From the NCBI GenBank assembly GCA_019925795.1, contig CM034315.1, positions 7,254,001 to 7,318,000 on the forward strand: 64,000 nucleotides of DNA, written 5' to 3'. Made by a program: the position numbers and the translations under genes. This document shows positions 23,871-36,637 of the stretch, piece by piece (the stretch's first letter is position 1; the number at the start of each line of letters is the position of its first letter). The notes beneath the pieces were generated by a model that saw only the letters and a program-made list of their open reading frames with translations, was not told the origin of the DNA and made no database searches. This DNA comes from Dendrobium chrysotoxum (taxonomy: Eukaryota > Streptophyta > Magnoliopsida > Asparagales > Orchidaceae).

Positions 23871-26459
23871 TAACCCTTACATTTAAGATCTTTATAACCT
23901 TCAACATGCAAAGTGATTATTTTAACTACACTATGTCTTGTAATTTTTCTCTTTCTAAATTATTAATGTAAAAAAATATACATTTTTGTGTTGTGGACTA
24001 TTTATCCATATGTATGTTGTTTTTCCATACAACATAAGATGATAAACATTCGCACTGCTATCAATATAGTTCTAGCACCTAAAAATAAGAATTAAAAATT
24101 TTCTAATTAATTTCAATGGAGGGCTTGTAGCTCAATATTTATCACCTGAAGCAACCAATTCGTTATAGAGAAAATTATAATATTTCCATCTATATATAAT
24201 TTTTGCTTATGCATGGATTTCATTCAATGATACATTGCCCCATATATTTATTTGGGAAAATGATGACTATTGAGAACGCTAGCTAGTAGCACAACAACGC
24301 CTCAAAAAGGTGGTATCACACCAAACATAACCCTTTTTAGCCTCATAGAATCTATCTACTATTCAACAACTTGCATGGTTGGTGTGATTAGAAGAAAGTC
24401 TAGCAAAGTTATCAACTTTTAAAGAGCATCTATTCCCTTTTATGTTGTAAAGATGCCAAATTTTCATGGTTAAGCCTTTTAATAACTTTAGATAGAGATA
24501 TAGTATGACAGTCTCTTTCTAATCGGAAAAGCTCGTTATATAAGGCTTTTCTTAAGCTTTGAAAGTTCATTTAGGGGACATTGTGGCATCTTTTCAAGAA
24601 TAAAGAGAAGATTATAGGATATGATAGAAATAACCCTCTTTAATGTTTAATTTTCCTTTCATTTCTTTCTTTTCAAAGGAGGTTCTACAACCCTTCCTCA
24701 GTTCCTAGCAACTTGCTATACTTATTAGAACCTTTTTTGCAAATTATATATATGCCATTGAATTTGAGTATCAAGTAGCCATGATCCTAAATGTTAGGTG
24801 TTGATTGACCTCATATGACTAATCATATATTCCACTCCCTTGGATGAAAATTAGTTCAATTCCACGTAACCCTACAAATTCATTTTTTAAGATCTAACCA
24901 AACCATAAAAGAGTCTATCAACCTTTGTAGAAGAAGGTAGCCACCCTATGTGCGTGTGTGTGATTAGAAGTTTTAATAATGTGGTATTTAGTCACACTAT
25001 TAAAAAAAACATAATTACATATCAAAATTATTGTATTTAACTAAGTAATTCTTGTGGATAGGTTATTCACATATTCATTTTTAAATGTTTTAAATAATAT
25101 AATCATCATCATCTATCTCCAAAAAAAAAATTTATGATTCAAAAAATTGATTTAACTCCTTGATTTATTGTTATCAAAATCCTTTGGTCGACTACATCAT
25201 CATGTCTTTCAATTAGTTTAAAATTGCTCCATCAATCATCTATATTATTTACCAATATTATCATATGAAATTGTTAAATCGTGGCATAAAAAATCACTAA
25301 AATCAATCATCTATAAAATTTTCAGTGTAGGTTTTTGTTACAAAATTTGAGATGATTCCTTTAAAAAAATCAAAATTTATAGATATTTTCAATTTATTAT
25401 TTGAAAGATCAAAAATAAATCTTAGCACTTCTTTTATTTTAAATTTTTGAGAGAATTCAATCATAAATTTATGCACATAAATCATATAAGCTCTTGAACT
25501 CTTTATCATTGATAGGAGAGCTAAAGTTTTTCCCAAGTGCAACATAATAGGTGGCCTTAGCAGTCCTACTAATTGCTATTGATTCATTCCTTGTACTTAA
25601 AAGTTATAAGATAGCTTTGTATTTTATGGAATCTTATGCTATAAAAGTTATGATAATCAATGAGTTTCATGGAATAGAAATAATGAAGTGTATGAATATT
25701 TTTTTTGTATGACATTGATACAAAAAGGATTGTCATTCCTTCTTTCTCACTAAGGGAAGAAGATTTCAGATGCCTATCAAAGTGAGATGGTTAGCTATAT
25801 GGGTGCATAATGGGTCCCATGATGAAATTGAAAGGGGGAATAAGTGGTTGTGTGGTGGGAAGAATAACAATACAAAGACTTGCTTTTTGGATTCTCTCAT
25901 GTGATCTATTCCAATTTATTAATTTATACAAGGAGCTTAATTATTCAAATCACTATCACAATTCTCCACTCATATTTGTTTATAGCCCTTTGTATTCTAG
26001 AAGGGAGGATATGTTGCAATTTGAATGGTAAGAAAATTATAAATCAAGTAAATTATTAAAGCTTCAAAATTAAGAAAATTAATAATAGTGATTTATCTTA
26101 GTTTATCGTTTAAAAATAGCGAGTAACTAAATATTAGTATAGTTAATTATGCAAGAAAATACTTTATGGGTGTATTTTAATTGAATGGCTAAATAATTAT
26201 CAAATGAAATGTATAGATTTTGATCACAGTCAATTTTTTTATAAACATAAATGTTAATAGTAATTTTCTATTGTGTTAGAATATTCTTGGTGATAGATAG
26301 AGAGTTTATCATTTATTTTAAAAGTGTACAAATTTTTCACATGTAAGAAAATAGCCTATAACATGTGATATGTAGGATTTTTTAACGTGGCAGAATTTAT
26401 GTCGCTTGAAGATTCCAATGATCCTCATTTTTTTCTTTGATGAAGATGGAGAAAGTTGG

Positions 26460-26900
26460 AAGATGGTGGCATTGACACATAGACAGTAGTGATGATGGAT
26501 GTCAGGACCAGTTAACAATGATGTCATAGGTTGAGTAATGATAGTTGTTGATGCAAATCGGTGCAAGCGATAGCATATATTGAAGGATGGACGCTGATAA
26601 TCGTTAAAGAATGGGTGATGCTGGTTGCATAGTTTATCTCCTATGATAGTTGGTGTTGGCCTAGAAGAATATTTCAAGGCAGCAGTGTTGATAGATATAT
26701 GATGGACATTAGCGTCAGTTGATAGTGGTGTTTGAAGTAGAGTGAAAATAGTTATTGATGTCATTCAATAGTAAGTAACAATGGTCATCAAATGATGAAT
26801 GACGGCTATCATCAAAGGATAGGCAATCATAGTTGTTAGTATAGTGGTAGAGAACGACAATGATAATAATCGACATTGGTCAACAATAGTGGTGGGCACT
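26460..26900 (-). repeat. Degenerate ATC/ACC-rich repeat patch, inverted
   Basis: The plus strand is rich in GATGGT/GATGATGG/GTGGTG words. Its complement carries CACCACTATCAACTGACGCTAAT, close to a phrase in 23640-23870. The two patches are therefore in opposite orientation about 3 kb apart. The 148-codon minus-strand frame here has the composition of the repeat and is not a credible gene. Confidence 0.4.
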
Positions 26901-27576
26901 GGCGTCTGAAATCATGTACTAGAAGGTGGTTGACATGTTTATGCTTCTAGGTGGAGGGAAGATGGATCAACCAAGAAAGGTAGATAGTTGGGGTTCCAAA
27001 CAACAGTCATAGCCCCAAAATTGCCAAGTCCACGAATTCTTTTCGCCAACATCTCTTGTCAACTATGTGGGAATAAAGCTTATTTATAAGTGTATGTGGT
27101 GAATTCTAGTTATTTGAGCTACAAACATGGAAACTCCATTAAACCTTCTAAATAATTCCCCTTCAATTTTATATATATATTTTTATCTTAATATCTCAAT
27201 GACTTAAAATTGAGCAATTTTTTATGTGTATTCTTTTTTATATATACTTATTTTTTATATAAGCTTACAAATTTTGGATGTCTTTTGACCCCTCAACTTG
27301 CCTCAAAAAAAAATTTGTTATGCTAATGATGCTAGCTTGAATTAATTCCATTTCAATTCGAATCCAAGTATTCCTAAAATTGTTATGTTCATCTCATCAA
27401 TTAAACTATCTTGAATGCAGATATGCCAAAATTTGAAATATATGATCTCAGAATTATTTTTTTAAAGATCTAACTCAAATATTTTTGTACTTTGATATGT
27501 AAAATTTTGGTCAACATTTATTCTTAATCAAATTATATATATTGGCTTATCATTTTCACCCTATTTTCAACATTAA

Positions 27577-27706
27577 TGCTTCGTTTGGGACAGCTTTGGT
27601 ACTGCTTTTTAAAACGGCATTCTAATACAAAAATTTCAAATTCAAGAAATTTTTGTACTAGAAAGTTGTTTTAGAAAACAAGAAAAAAATCGTCCCAAAT
27701 GAAGCC
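27577..27706. mobile_element. Tourist-like MITE, copy 1 (130 bp)
   Basis: The termini TGCTTCGTTTGGGAC and (complement of the right end) GGCTTCATTTGGGAC are inverted, and almost the whole element folds on itself. TAA lies on both sides (27574-27576 and 27707-27709), a 3-bp duplication typical of PIF/Harbinger. It shares termini and internal phrases with the copies at 44253, 45481 and 49187. Confidence 0.8.
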
Positions 27707-27782
27707 TAAATCTATAAATCCAAAAATATTATAGGCCCTAAAAAGGTTGGGACATAAAATTGCATCTTTACAGAAATTTGTA

Positions 27783-27785
<3 letters not shown>

Positions 27786-27850
<65 letters not shown>
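27786..27850. repeat. (TA)n microsatellite
   Basis: A pure TA dinucleotide run of about 65 bp, ending at CCATGG. Confidence 0.97.
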
Positions 27851-27852
<2 letters not shown>

Positions 27853-29164
27853 ATGGCTAGCAATCCACATTATATGCAGTCTTAAGCAGAAATTTTGTCA
27901 CCCATGATTCTCTTTTTAAATTTTTCTAAATATATTGGGAAAATAGTTAATCTTTTGCTCTTTTTAAAAAAAAAATTAGCCAAAAAATCACTAAATAATT
28001 TTAGAAAATTCCTCTCTCGCTCCTCTTCCTCTTATAAAATTCTCTTTGAGTGATTTAAGAGTGAAAATAATTTATCTCTTTAGTCCCCAATTTTTCATTA
28101 ATAAGAGGCTAAAATTACATTTTTTATCAAATATATATCCTTTGATTTGATTTTGTCAGACATCTTGTAGGACAACGATCAAAGGAAGATTAGCAATAAG
28201 GTGATGGTTAATAACATCATGTATAATGTCATCTCCGATGCCCTGACATTATTCTATTTGAACTTTTGATTTTTAATGACATTTTCCTTAAGAAATTTTG
28301 ATCAAATATATTATCCTCCATTATGATCCCCTTAGTTCAAGAATTAATAGAAATATTTACATCACATTGCATCATATCTTAGTTTTAGAGATATAATGAT
28401 CATCATTGGATTGATGGTCTTCAATGTGTGTAGGGTGGAATTTACTTGGGATTATTTATCCTAATTATGTAATTTTATGTGCAACACTCAGGAGTGTATC
28501 TCATATAAGATCAGAGAAATTTATTTGATCTAGTGGTTTGTTCTTTATAAAGAATGATTATGACTTAAAAAATAAGTGAGTGAAATTACATAAGCTACCA
28601 ATTATGGTCCATATTAGAGAGGAGGTAGTGAAGGTTTTTAACATTTTAAAAATTAATAATCTTTAATAAGGATCATGAGATTTATCCCCTTAGCCTTGAA
28701 GTATCATCTTTATATGAATTTTGGAGGATCGTAAGGACAAGAAATTGTTTCTTTGAAAGAAAAAAAAAAAGAATGATAACACAACTATACTAAATGGCAA
28801 CAAAGGTCGCACAGAGAATGAATACCCTCTCATAAAAAAATAAAGTGAGATACTATTATATAAAATATGTATGGAGTGGTACAAACTTTAGGAATATGCA
28901 TACCTAAATAGATATTGATTCATATTTATACTAGGGATCATTAGAAAAATGAGTTAGCAAGTCATCTCTACTTACTTTTCTTTTTTACACTTTTGGCTTT
29001 TATCATAGTCTTTTTTTGTTTGGGCGCGGCGGGGGATATTATAAAAGAGAGAGGTGGAGGCATAGCTAGATATCATTTTGAGTTATTAGAATAAGGAGTA
29101 TGTAATGATCATGTACTTATGAGGCAAATAAGATCATCAATGAGATGTTGAAGCCTAATAAGTA
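27851..29164. other. Anonymous AT-rich DNA
   Basis: No gene or recognisable mobile-element domain on either strand. A short A-rich tract lies at 28757-28770. Confidence 0.5.
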
Positions 29165-29570
29165 ATAAACCAAAGGATTGACTACGATCATCCGACTATT
29201 GTTACTTAACTATAGTATCCTGACCACGATCACGTGACTACAATCTCCTAACATTGTCACCAAATACAATCACCCGACTATTGTCACTCAACTACAAATT
29301 ATTAACCACTATCGTCCAACTATGATCCTCCAACTAACATTGCCTAATAACGATCTTCCAACCACTTTCTCCTAACTACAATCCTCCTACCACTATTATC
29401 CAACTACAATCTCATGACCACCATACCCTTATTATAGTCTTCATAGCACTAGCACATAATAACGGCGACTTGACCACAACCTCTCCTAAATATTGTAGCC
29501 CAACTATGATCTCTCGGCCATCGTCTCACTACAATCTCCCAACCAAATCGCTCAACTACTATGATGCCCG
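29165..29570 (+). repeat. Degenerate copy of the 29-bp minisatellite
   Basis: A succession of GACTACGATC-, GACTATTGT-, AACTACAATCTCC- and ACCACTATC-type words at roughly 29-bp spacing, on the same strand as the array at 46655-48720. Units have diverged strongly, so this looks like an older array of the same family. Frames through it are repeat artefacts. Confidence 0.55.
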
Positions 29571-30025
29571 CCAACTTTGTCACTCACTATTGACACCAAT
29601 ATTGACACATGTCATTACGAATAAGGTTGATGCATGCCTCCAAACACCAACTTTGTCTCTCGACATTAAAATATGATATTTAGACTAGCCTTGTTAGTTT
29701 TTAGCATTCTCTTTTCAAAATAGAAGATTGACTAGAACAAGAATGATCTCTTGAAAATAGAATGTCTCAATGCTCTTTCAACTTATAGATCTCTAATTCA
29801 TAGTATTTATTTATATTTGCCTGAATATGTTATAATTTCCTATAAATGAGTACAAAAAGAAATTGGCATGTACCGAAATTTACATATTCGATCACGTATA
29901 TATAATTGGTTGAAGAGTTTGTTGGAAAGGCCTTGTTGCTGCTACTAGCTGGCTAATGTGAGAAGAATTATAATGGAGGATCTGCATTTAATTATTTTCA
30001 AATAAAAAGTATGTAATTTCATATA
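29571..30025. other. Anonymous DNA left of the copia element
   Basis: No gene or repeat recognised. The last five bases before the LTR (30026-30030) read ATTTA. Confidence 0.5.
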
Positions 30026-30030
30026 ATTTA

Positions 30031-30350
30031 TGAAAAGCAGCCTCCACTAATGGCAAAAGCAAAGCAGAGCCGCCTGGCAGCAACTGACAAGCGAAGCATC
30101 CATCTCAACAGTAGATCAAAGGAGAACCATAGGATTACAACAAACAAAAACAATCTCAGCCATACACATGTAAAGCAATACTACACTCATGTATATATAC
30201 ATATGCAAGGCTACAATAATGCATGAACAAAATACATTTCACATAGAACTATTTCTACTTTCTTCCCTTCTCTGTTTTTCATGTATACAGCTACCTTTCC
30301 TGTTTAATGCTTATATGGCTGCTATACTGTAAAAGAAAAGGCTATTTACA
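30031..30350 (+). repeat. 5' LTR of the copia element
   Basis: About 320 bp, beginning TGAAAAGCAGCC and ending GCTATTTACA. It is followed at once by the primer-binding site. Near-identical text recurs at 34442 and 35684. Confidence 0.9.
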
Positions 30351-30363
30351 TGGTATCAGAGCC
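30351..30363 (+). promoter_or_regulatory. tRNA primer-binding site
   Basis: TGGTATCAGAGCC directly abuts the 5' LTR. It is the complement of the 3' end of initiator tRNA-Met, the standard primer of plant LTR retrotransposons. Confidence 0.92.
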
Positions 30364-30391
30364 ATCTGGCTCACTGCCCTGATCACCTCAA

Positions 30392-33300
30392 ATGGCGTCG
30401 TCTCCCTCATCTCATACCGATGAGATTTCTACCGATAGCTTCTCAGAAAATATACCCACTCCCTCCTCCTTGAAGTTCCTCATCTCCAACATCAAGAACA
30501 TTATGCCCATACAACTATCAAATGATAACTATCCAACCTGGAGATCGCATATCCTGAATTTTTTCTAGGTTAACAACTACATCTCCTTCCTCAACAAAAC
30601 CATAGTTGCCCCTCCACGCCTCATCATCCAGCCTGATGGTTCCTCATAGTCGAATCCCACATTCAACCAGTGGACGTTGATTAACCAGAATCTCGGAGTT
30701 GCCATATGCTCCACTCTCTCACCCGGTATTTTACCGTACGTCCTCAACCTCGACACCTGCTCTGATATCTAGACTACCTTGGAATGATGGCTACAAGCAA
30801 CCAATCTCTCAAGAGTTATACAACTCAAGAATGAGCTCCACCATATCTCCATGGGTACCTCAACAATGCTTCAATATCTCACAATTATCAAAATTTTAGT
30901 CGACAACCTTTCCACAGCCGAATCCACCATAAATGCTGAAGACATCCAACTATACACGTTAAACGGGTTACCTTCGTAATACCATGCATTTAGGACATCT
31001 ATACGCAAAATGCTACACCCTCTCAGTCATGAGGGCCTCTACTCTCTCCTAATCAGTGAAGAAATCAATATTGCAACTGAATCGGACAAATAAGCAACAA
31101 CCCCTAACATTCATGTCACCTTTTACTCCACCCGCAGTCATGGAAGAAATGGAGGACATTTCAACCACCCCTCTAGTTGCAGTCGCTTCAATCAGCATAG
31201 TATCCTAAGACCAATTGCATCTCCCAACCAGCACATTCCTACAGCTACCATTTGTCAGATATGCAGCAAGAGGGGTCACACAACAAATGTGTGCTATCAC
31301 CATGTCAACACCCAATACCCAACTCTGAACCACTCATCTATAGCATTAATGGCATCTAATTAAAAAAATGACTCAGAATGGATCCTTGACTCAGGAGCAT
31401 CCTCTCATCTCACTAATAACGTTGGCAACCTCTACCAACCAGTGGAATATCATAGCATGGTCAATGTCACCATTGGAGATGGAAGCACTCTCCCGATAGC
31501 TCATTCTGGCCAAGGTCTTCTGCTGACACCAACCCGTAAGCCCATGCTTTCCAATATACTTCATCTTCCTCAACTATATATCTCACAATTTTCTTTCTGT
31601 GTCCAATATTACAAAAGATAACAATCTCTCCATCCTATTTAACGCTTCCAGTTTTCACATCAAGGACCCAAAGAAAAACTTCACTCTTTTCTCGGGACCC
31701 TATCGTGATGAAATCTATCCAATCTCAACTCAATTCCTCCACAACCAATGGCATCAAGCTCTCTCAGCCATAGTTCCTACCTCGCTTCATTGGCATCACC
31801 ATCTAGGTCATCCTCATCAACAAGTCATGGCCATAATATTTAAACAAAATAGATCATTAGCAATACCTTTCTCATTTTCATTTTGATCAACATGTAAGAC
31901 CTCAAAAGGTCATAAAATTCCCTTTTCTTGATCCCCTAATCACCACTACAAACCTCTAGAACTCATACACACCGATGTATGGGGCCTGGCCCAAATTCCG
32001 TCTACTCAAGGTTTCAAATACTACGTAATATTTATAGATGATTTTTCTCGCTTTACTTGGGTGTTCCCTCTCATGCATAAATCAGATGTTCCACATACAT
32101 TTATGAAAGTTCATGCTTCAATTGAAAAATAATTTTCTTTCAAATTAAATACCTTCGCACCGATGGTTTAACTACATTCTTAAACAACACTCTAAAAACT
32201 CACTTGCAAGTACACGGTATCTCCCATCAAATAAGTTATCCCTATACAACTGAGCAAAATGGCTTAGCTGAATGCAAGCATCACCACATCCTCGAAACCA
32301 CCAGAACCTTACTTCATACAGTCAATCTTTGCTATAATCTATGGCTCGACACCCAACTCACTGACGTATATCTCATCAACATAATGCCCTCACCAAACAC
32401 CTCCAACAAATCACCACATCATCTATTATACAAACACCCGCCAAAATATAATCACTTACGTATATTTAGTTGTGCATGCTTTCCTCTCCTACCACCCACT
32501 GCCCATCACAAACTCTCCATAAAGTCTCCACCACCCACTACCCATCTTCATCAGCTATGCCACCTCGATCCTACAAAGGCTACAAATGTCTTGAACCAAC
32601 AACCGACCGCATTTACATATCCCATAATGTTGCCTTCAACGAATCCACCTTCCCCTTCTCAAACACCACACCAACATCCCCTATAACAACTCCAAACACC
32701 TCTCCAAACCCCCACCTCCTCCTACCAACCTCCTTCACACCCATTCCAACTAATCCCATCGAACCAACACCCACGACTCCTCTCAGCCAAAATACCAATG
32801 TCAATCAAATAATCTCATTCTTTAACCAGAAACTTCCCATTCCCACAATCACCTTATGAACACTCGCTTAAAACGGGCTCACCTAAACCATATAAAATCT
32901 TAAACCTTCATAATCAAGTTACAACCACTCCACCTGATCCAACCATATATACCGAAACATCTAAACACCCTCATTGCAGATCAGCCATGGCCACTGAATT
33001 CTTAGCTCTCCAACAAAAAGGCATGTGGTTACTTGTCCCTCCTTCACCTAATGACCTTATTCTAGGATATCGTTGGACCTACAAAATAAAACACCATTCC
33101 AACTGATCCATAACCCGATACAAAGCCCTTCTAGTTGCTAAAGGCAATTGTCAAGAATATGGCATCAATTACACAGAAACTTTTAGCCCCATTGCCAAAT
33201 TCCCCTCCATTAGATTAATCTTAACCATTGCCCTCACCAAGAAATGGCCAATACATCAACTTGATATAACAAATGTCTTTCTCTATGGATCCATCCACGA

Positions 33301-34441
33301 AATAATCTACATGAAACAACCTCACGGGTTTGAAGATCATCAATATATAAACCATGTATGCCTCCTCCAAAAATCCCTCTACGGTCTCAAACAAGCCCCT
33401 TGCTAATGGTTTCAAACATTCCCGAAACATCTCCTAGAAATTGGCTGCAAAAATAGCACTATTGATCCCTCTATCTTCACCCTCAAGCATAACCGAACTA
33501 AAACTTATCTCATTCTCTATGTTGATGACATTCTTCTAACTAGAAATCATCCATGAAACCTTTTGCAAATAATAACCTCCCTAAGTCAACACTTCTCAAT
33601 CAAAAACCTCGGATCCCCCTCAAATTTCCTTACATCCAAATCTCCCACCATCCAAACCAACTCCACCTATCCCAATCCTCCTACACCCACACTATCCTAC
33701 AATAGATTGGTCTTGCCAATTGCAACCCACAATCCAATCCCACTTACACAAAACCACCAACTAAAATCTCTACAGACCTTCTCCTCTCATATCCAACCAC
33801 CTATTGCCAAATCACCGGCTCTCTCCAGTACCTCACGATAACACGTCCAGATATATCTTTCGTTGTCAATACCCTCTGTCAACACATACACAACCCACTC
33901 TCACAACACTATATCAAAGGTACTCTACACTTTGGCATACCCATCTGCCCCTCCTCTCTTCATCTCACTACATTCTCAAATGTCAACTAAGCAAGCAATC
34001 CTTAAACTAGACGCTCCACATTAGGCTACTGTTCATTTCTCGGTGACTCAATCATCTCATGATAGTCAAGAAATAATAAACAGTGGCTCGATCCTCCACC
34101 AAGGCAGAATACTACGCGTTGGCTGCTGCCACCGCCGACATTATATGGCTCTGACATCTCCTTCACTTTAATCTTCCACAACTAACACCAATGGACATTT
34201 ACTGCAACAACACATCGACAATCGCCCTCGGTAACAATCTCGTCTTCCACGCCATGACCAAACACATCGAGGTCAATTTTCACTTCATCCGCAATCACAT
34301 TCGCATGCAAGAAGTCCATATAGTACCCATCAGTTCAATAGACCGAATTGCCGACATCCTAACCAAAACTCTTTATACGCCTAGATATCACCTCCTTCAT
34401 TCCAAGCTGCTGTTCGAACCTCACCATCATTATGCAGGGAG
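30392..34441 (+). pseudogene. Copia gag-pol polyprotein (decayed)
   Basis: The ATG at 30392 opens MASSPSSHTDEIS. Gag continues with IQLSNDNYPTWRSHI and a zinc knuckle CQICSKRGHTTNVC (31255-31296, CX2CX4HX4C). Protease is WILDSGASSHLT (31378-31413). The GAG-preintegrase piece is HWHHHLGHPH (about 31790), and integrase shows HTDVWGL and FIDDFSRFTWVFPL. Reverse transcriptase has CLLQKSLYGLKQAP and the catalytic YVDDILL (33518-33538). RNase H shows AEYYALAAATADI, the short copia signature with IALGNN, and TKHIEVNFHFIRNHI. Stops inside gag (for example after HILNFF and after PDGSS), and others in every domain, abolish the polyprotein. Confidence 0.9.
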
Positions 34442-34668
34442 TTAAAAGAAGCCTCCACTAATGGCAAAAGCACAGTAAAGCTGCCTGGAAGCAACTGACA
34501 AAGGAGAACTGTAGGATTCCAACAAACAAAAAACAATCTCAGCCATACACATGTAAAGCAACACTACAGTCGTGTATATATACATATGTAATGCTACAGT
34601 AATTCATGGATGAAATACATTTCACATAGAAACTGAAGCATTCTATTTTTGTTTCTTCCCTTTTGTAA
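34442..34668 (+). repeat. Truncated internal copia LTR
   Basis: It matches the 5' LTR from its first bases (TTAAAAGAAGCCTCC) to about base 230, then stops at TTTCTTCCCTTTTG. Without the last ~85 bp it runs straight into reverse transcriptase sequence at 34673. Confidence 0.85.
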
Positions 34669-34672
34669 CTTA

Positions 34673-35683
34673 GATTGGCTTCAAAAATAGCACTGTCGAC
34701 CTCTCTCTCTTCACCCTCCAGCATAACCAAACTCAAACTTATCTCATTCTCTACGTAGATGACATTCTCCTAACTGAAATTTGTCCATCAAACCTTCTGT
34801 AAATAATAACCTTCCTAAGTCAACACTTCTCAATAAAAAATTTGGACCCCCCCCCCCCTCCAATTTCCTTGGCATCCAAATCTCCCACCATCCGAAACAA
34901 CCCATTTATCCCAATCTTCCTACGCCCACACTATCCTACAATGGATTGGTCTCACCAACTGCAACCCACTTTACAATCCTACTTACACAAAACCACCAAC
35001 TAACATCTCCACTGACCTTCTCCTCTCATATCCAATCACCTATCGCTAAATCACCGGCTCTCTTCAGTACCTCACCATAACACATCCAGATATCTCTTTC
35101 GCTTTTAACACCCTCTGTTAACACATGCATAATCCATTCTCACAACACTGTATCAAAGGTACTATACACTTTGGCATACCCATCTCCCCTCCTCTCTTCA
35201 ACTCACTGCATTCTCAGACGTCGACTGGGCAAGCGATCCTTCAACCAAACGCTCCACGTCAGGCTACTATTCATTTCTCGGCAACTCAATTATCTCTTGG
35301 ACTGTCAAGAAACAATAAACAGTGGCTCGAGCCTCCACTGAGGCAGAATACCGCATGTTGGCTTCTGCCACCACCAACCTTATATGGCTCTAACATCTCC
35401 TTTTAGACTTTAATCTTCCATAACTAACACCAAAGGACATTCACTACGACAACACATCGGCAATCACCCTAGCCAACAATCTCGTCTTCCACACCAGGAT
35501 CAAACACATCGAGGTTGATTTTCACTTCATCTGTGATCACATTCGCACGCTAGAAGTGCATGTAGTACCCATCAATACAACAGACCAAATTGTCGACATC
35601 CTAACCAAACCTCTTTCTACGCCTGGATATCACTAATTCATTCCAAGCTGACTGTTCGACCCTCACCGTCATCTTGCGGGGAG
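34673..35683 (+). pseudogene. Second copy of copia RT C-terminus and RNase H
   Basis: It begins IGFKNSTVDLSLFTLQHNQTQ and YVDDILLT, a diverged duplicate of 33445-33540. It continues in parallel with the first copy through AEYRMLASATTNL to the RNase H terminus, and then enters the final LTR. Its stops and frameshifts are partly different from those of the first copy, so the copies were already distinct or have diverged since joining. A C10 run at 34849-34858 shifts the frame. Confidence 0.88.
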
Positions 35684-36014
35684 GTAAAAGCAACCTCCAC
35701 TAATGGTAAAAGCACAACAAAGCCGCCTGGAAGCAACTGACAAGCAAAGCATCCATCTCCACAGCAGATCAAAGGAGAACCATAGGATTACAACAAACAA
35801 AAATAATCTCAACCATACACATGTAAAGCAACACGACAATCATGTATATATACATATGCAAGGCTACAATAATGCATGGACGAAATACAGTTCACATAGA
35901 AACAGAAGCATTATATTTCTGCTTTCTTCCCTTCTTTGTTTTTTCATGTATACAGTTACTTTTCATGTTTAATGCTTATATGGCTGCCATACTGTAAAAG
36001 TAAAGGCTGTTCAC
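35684..36014 (+). repeat. 3' LTR of the copia element
   Basis: A full-length LTR preceded by TTGCGGGGAG, a weak polypurine tract. It ends GCTGTTCAC(A), next to ATTTA. Confidence 0.88.
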
Positions 36015-36206
36015 ATTTATATATAATAAAAATTTTGTAAGCCAATTATTTAAATCAATATATCATAACCCGCTTCTTTTTCTTATAAATTGTCTAGATT
36101 AGATTGCATGAATCTCATGGAAGATGGTATAGTAGTTGGGAACTGTTAGGTAAAGGATTAAAATTAGTTGAGCTGAAGGATTATTTTAGAGTTTAAGAGA
36201 TACTAA

Positions 36207-36637
36207 GGGGTTGTTTGGTTTGAAATAAAAGAGGTGTAAAGTATTTCAAATGAGGGGTTTTAAAAATATCAGTATTTGATTTAAAGTGAAGGAAATACAG
36301 AATAAAACTTTGATGCATTTAGAGTGCACGCTCTAATATAATTTTGGTATAATTAGAAATTATTAAATTTGGACAATTTTCAAAAACGCTATAATTCTTT
36401 ATTATTGTTGTTGGCCGCCACCCGCTGTTGCTACTGCCAGCAGCCGCCGACTGTCGCCACTATTATTATTTTTGGTCTTTACAATACATTTATTTTACTT
36501 CAAGCCAATAAAAAAGTAATCGTCTTATTTATTTTATGCTCATCCAATTGATTTGAAATATTTTAAATATGTTATATTTCTATTATAATATATTTTAATT
36601 TGCTTTTTATTCATATTTCAGCTAATCAAATGGCCCC
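36207..36637. mobile_element. Tourist-like MITE, 431 bp, second family
   Basis: The left end GGGGTTGTTTGGTTTG and the complement of the right end, GGGGCCATTTGATTAGC, are inverted with a few mismatches. TAA flanks both ends (36204-36206 and 36638-36640). GGG(C/T)-TGTTTGG termini with a 3-bp TWA duplication are typical of PIF/Harbinger-derived Tourist elements. No transposase is present. A GC-rich centre (36412-36463, CGCCACCCGC...) stands out from the AT-rich arms. Confidence 0.72.

Larger units (their letters stand above)
22323..27573. other. Anonymous intergenic DNA
   Basis: No gene is supported. A purine-rich patch (22855-23080) resembles a transcribed leader but has no convincing frame. 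Two patches of ATCACC/GATGGT-type low-complexity sequence are listed separately, as is a short perfect hairpin at 23213. The rest is AT-rich with no recognisable domain. Confidence 0.5.
30031..36014 (+). mobile_element. Rearranged Ty1/copia element, three LTR copies
   Basis: The order is LTR (30031-30350), primer-binding site, gag, protease, integrase, reverse transcriptase, RNase H, a partial LTR (34442-34668), a second copy of the reverse transcriptase C-terminal part plus RNase H (34673-35683), and a final LTR (35684-36014). Integrase precedes reverse transcriptase, which defines copia. ATTTA occurs before the first LTR (30026-30030) and at 36015-36019, a plausible 5-bp duplication with one base of ambiguity at the LTR end. 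Many stops in the first coding copy show it is inactive. The duplicated 3' half is discussed in the findings. Confidence 0.9.

Noticed and set aside
26318..26764. 148-codon minus-strand frame
   Set aside because: His/Thr/Ser/Pro-rich repeat composition, no domain, and it lies in a degenerate repeat patch.
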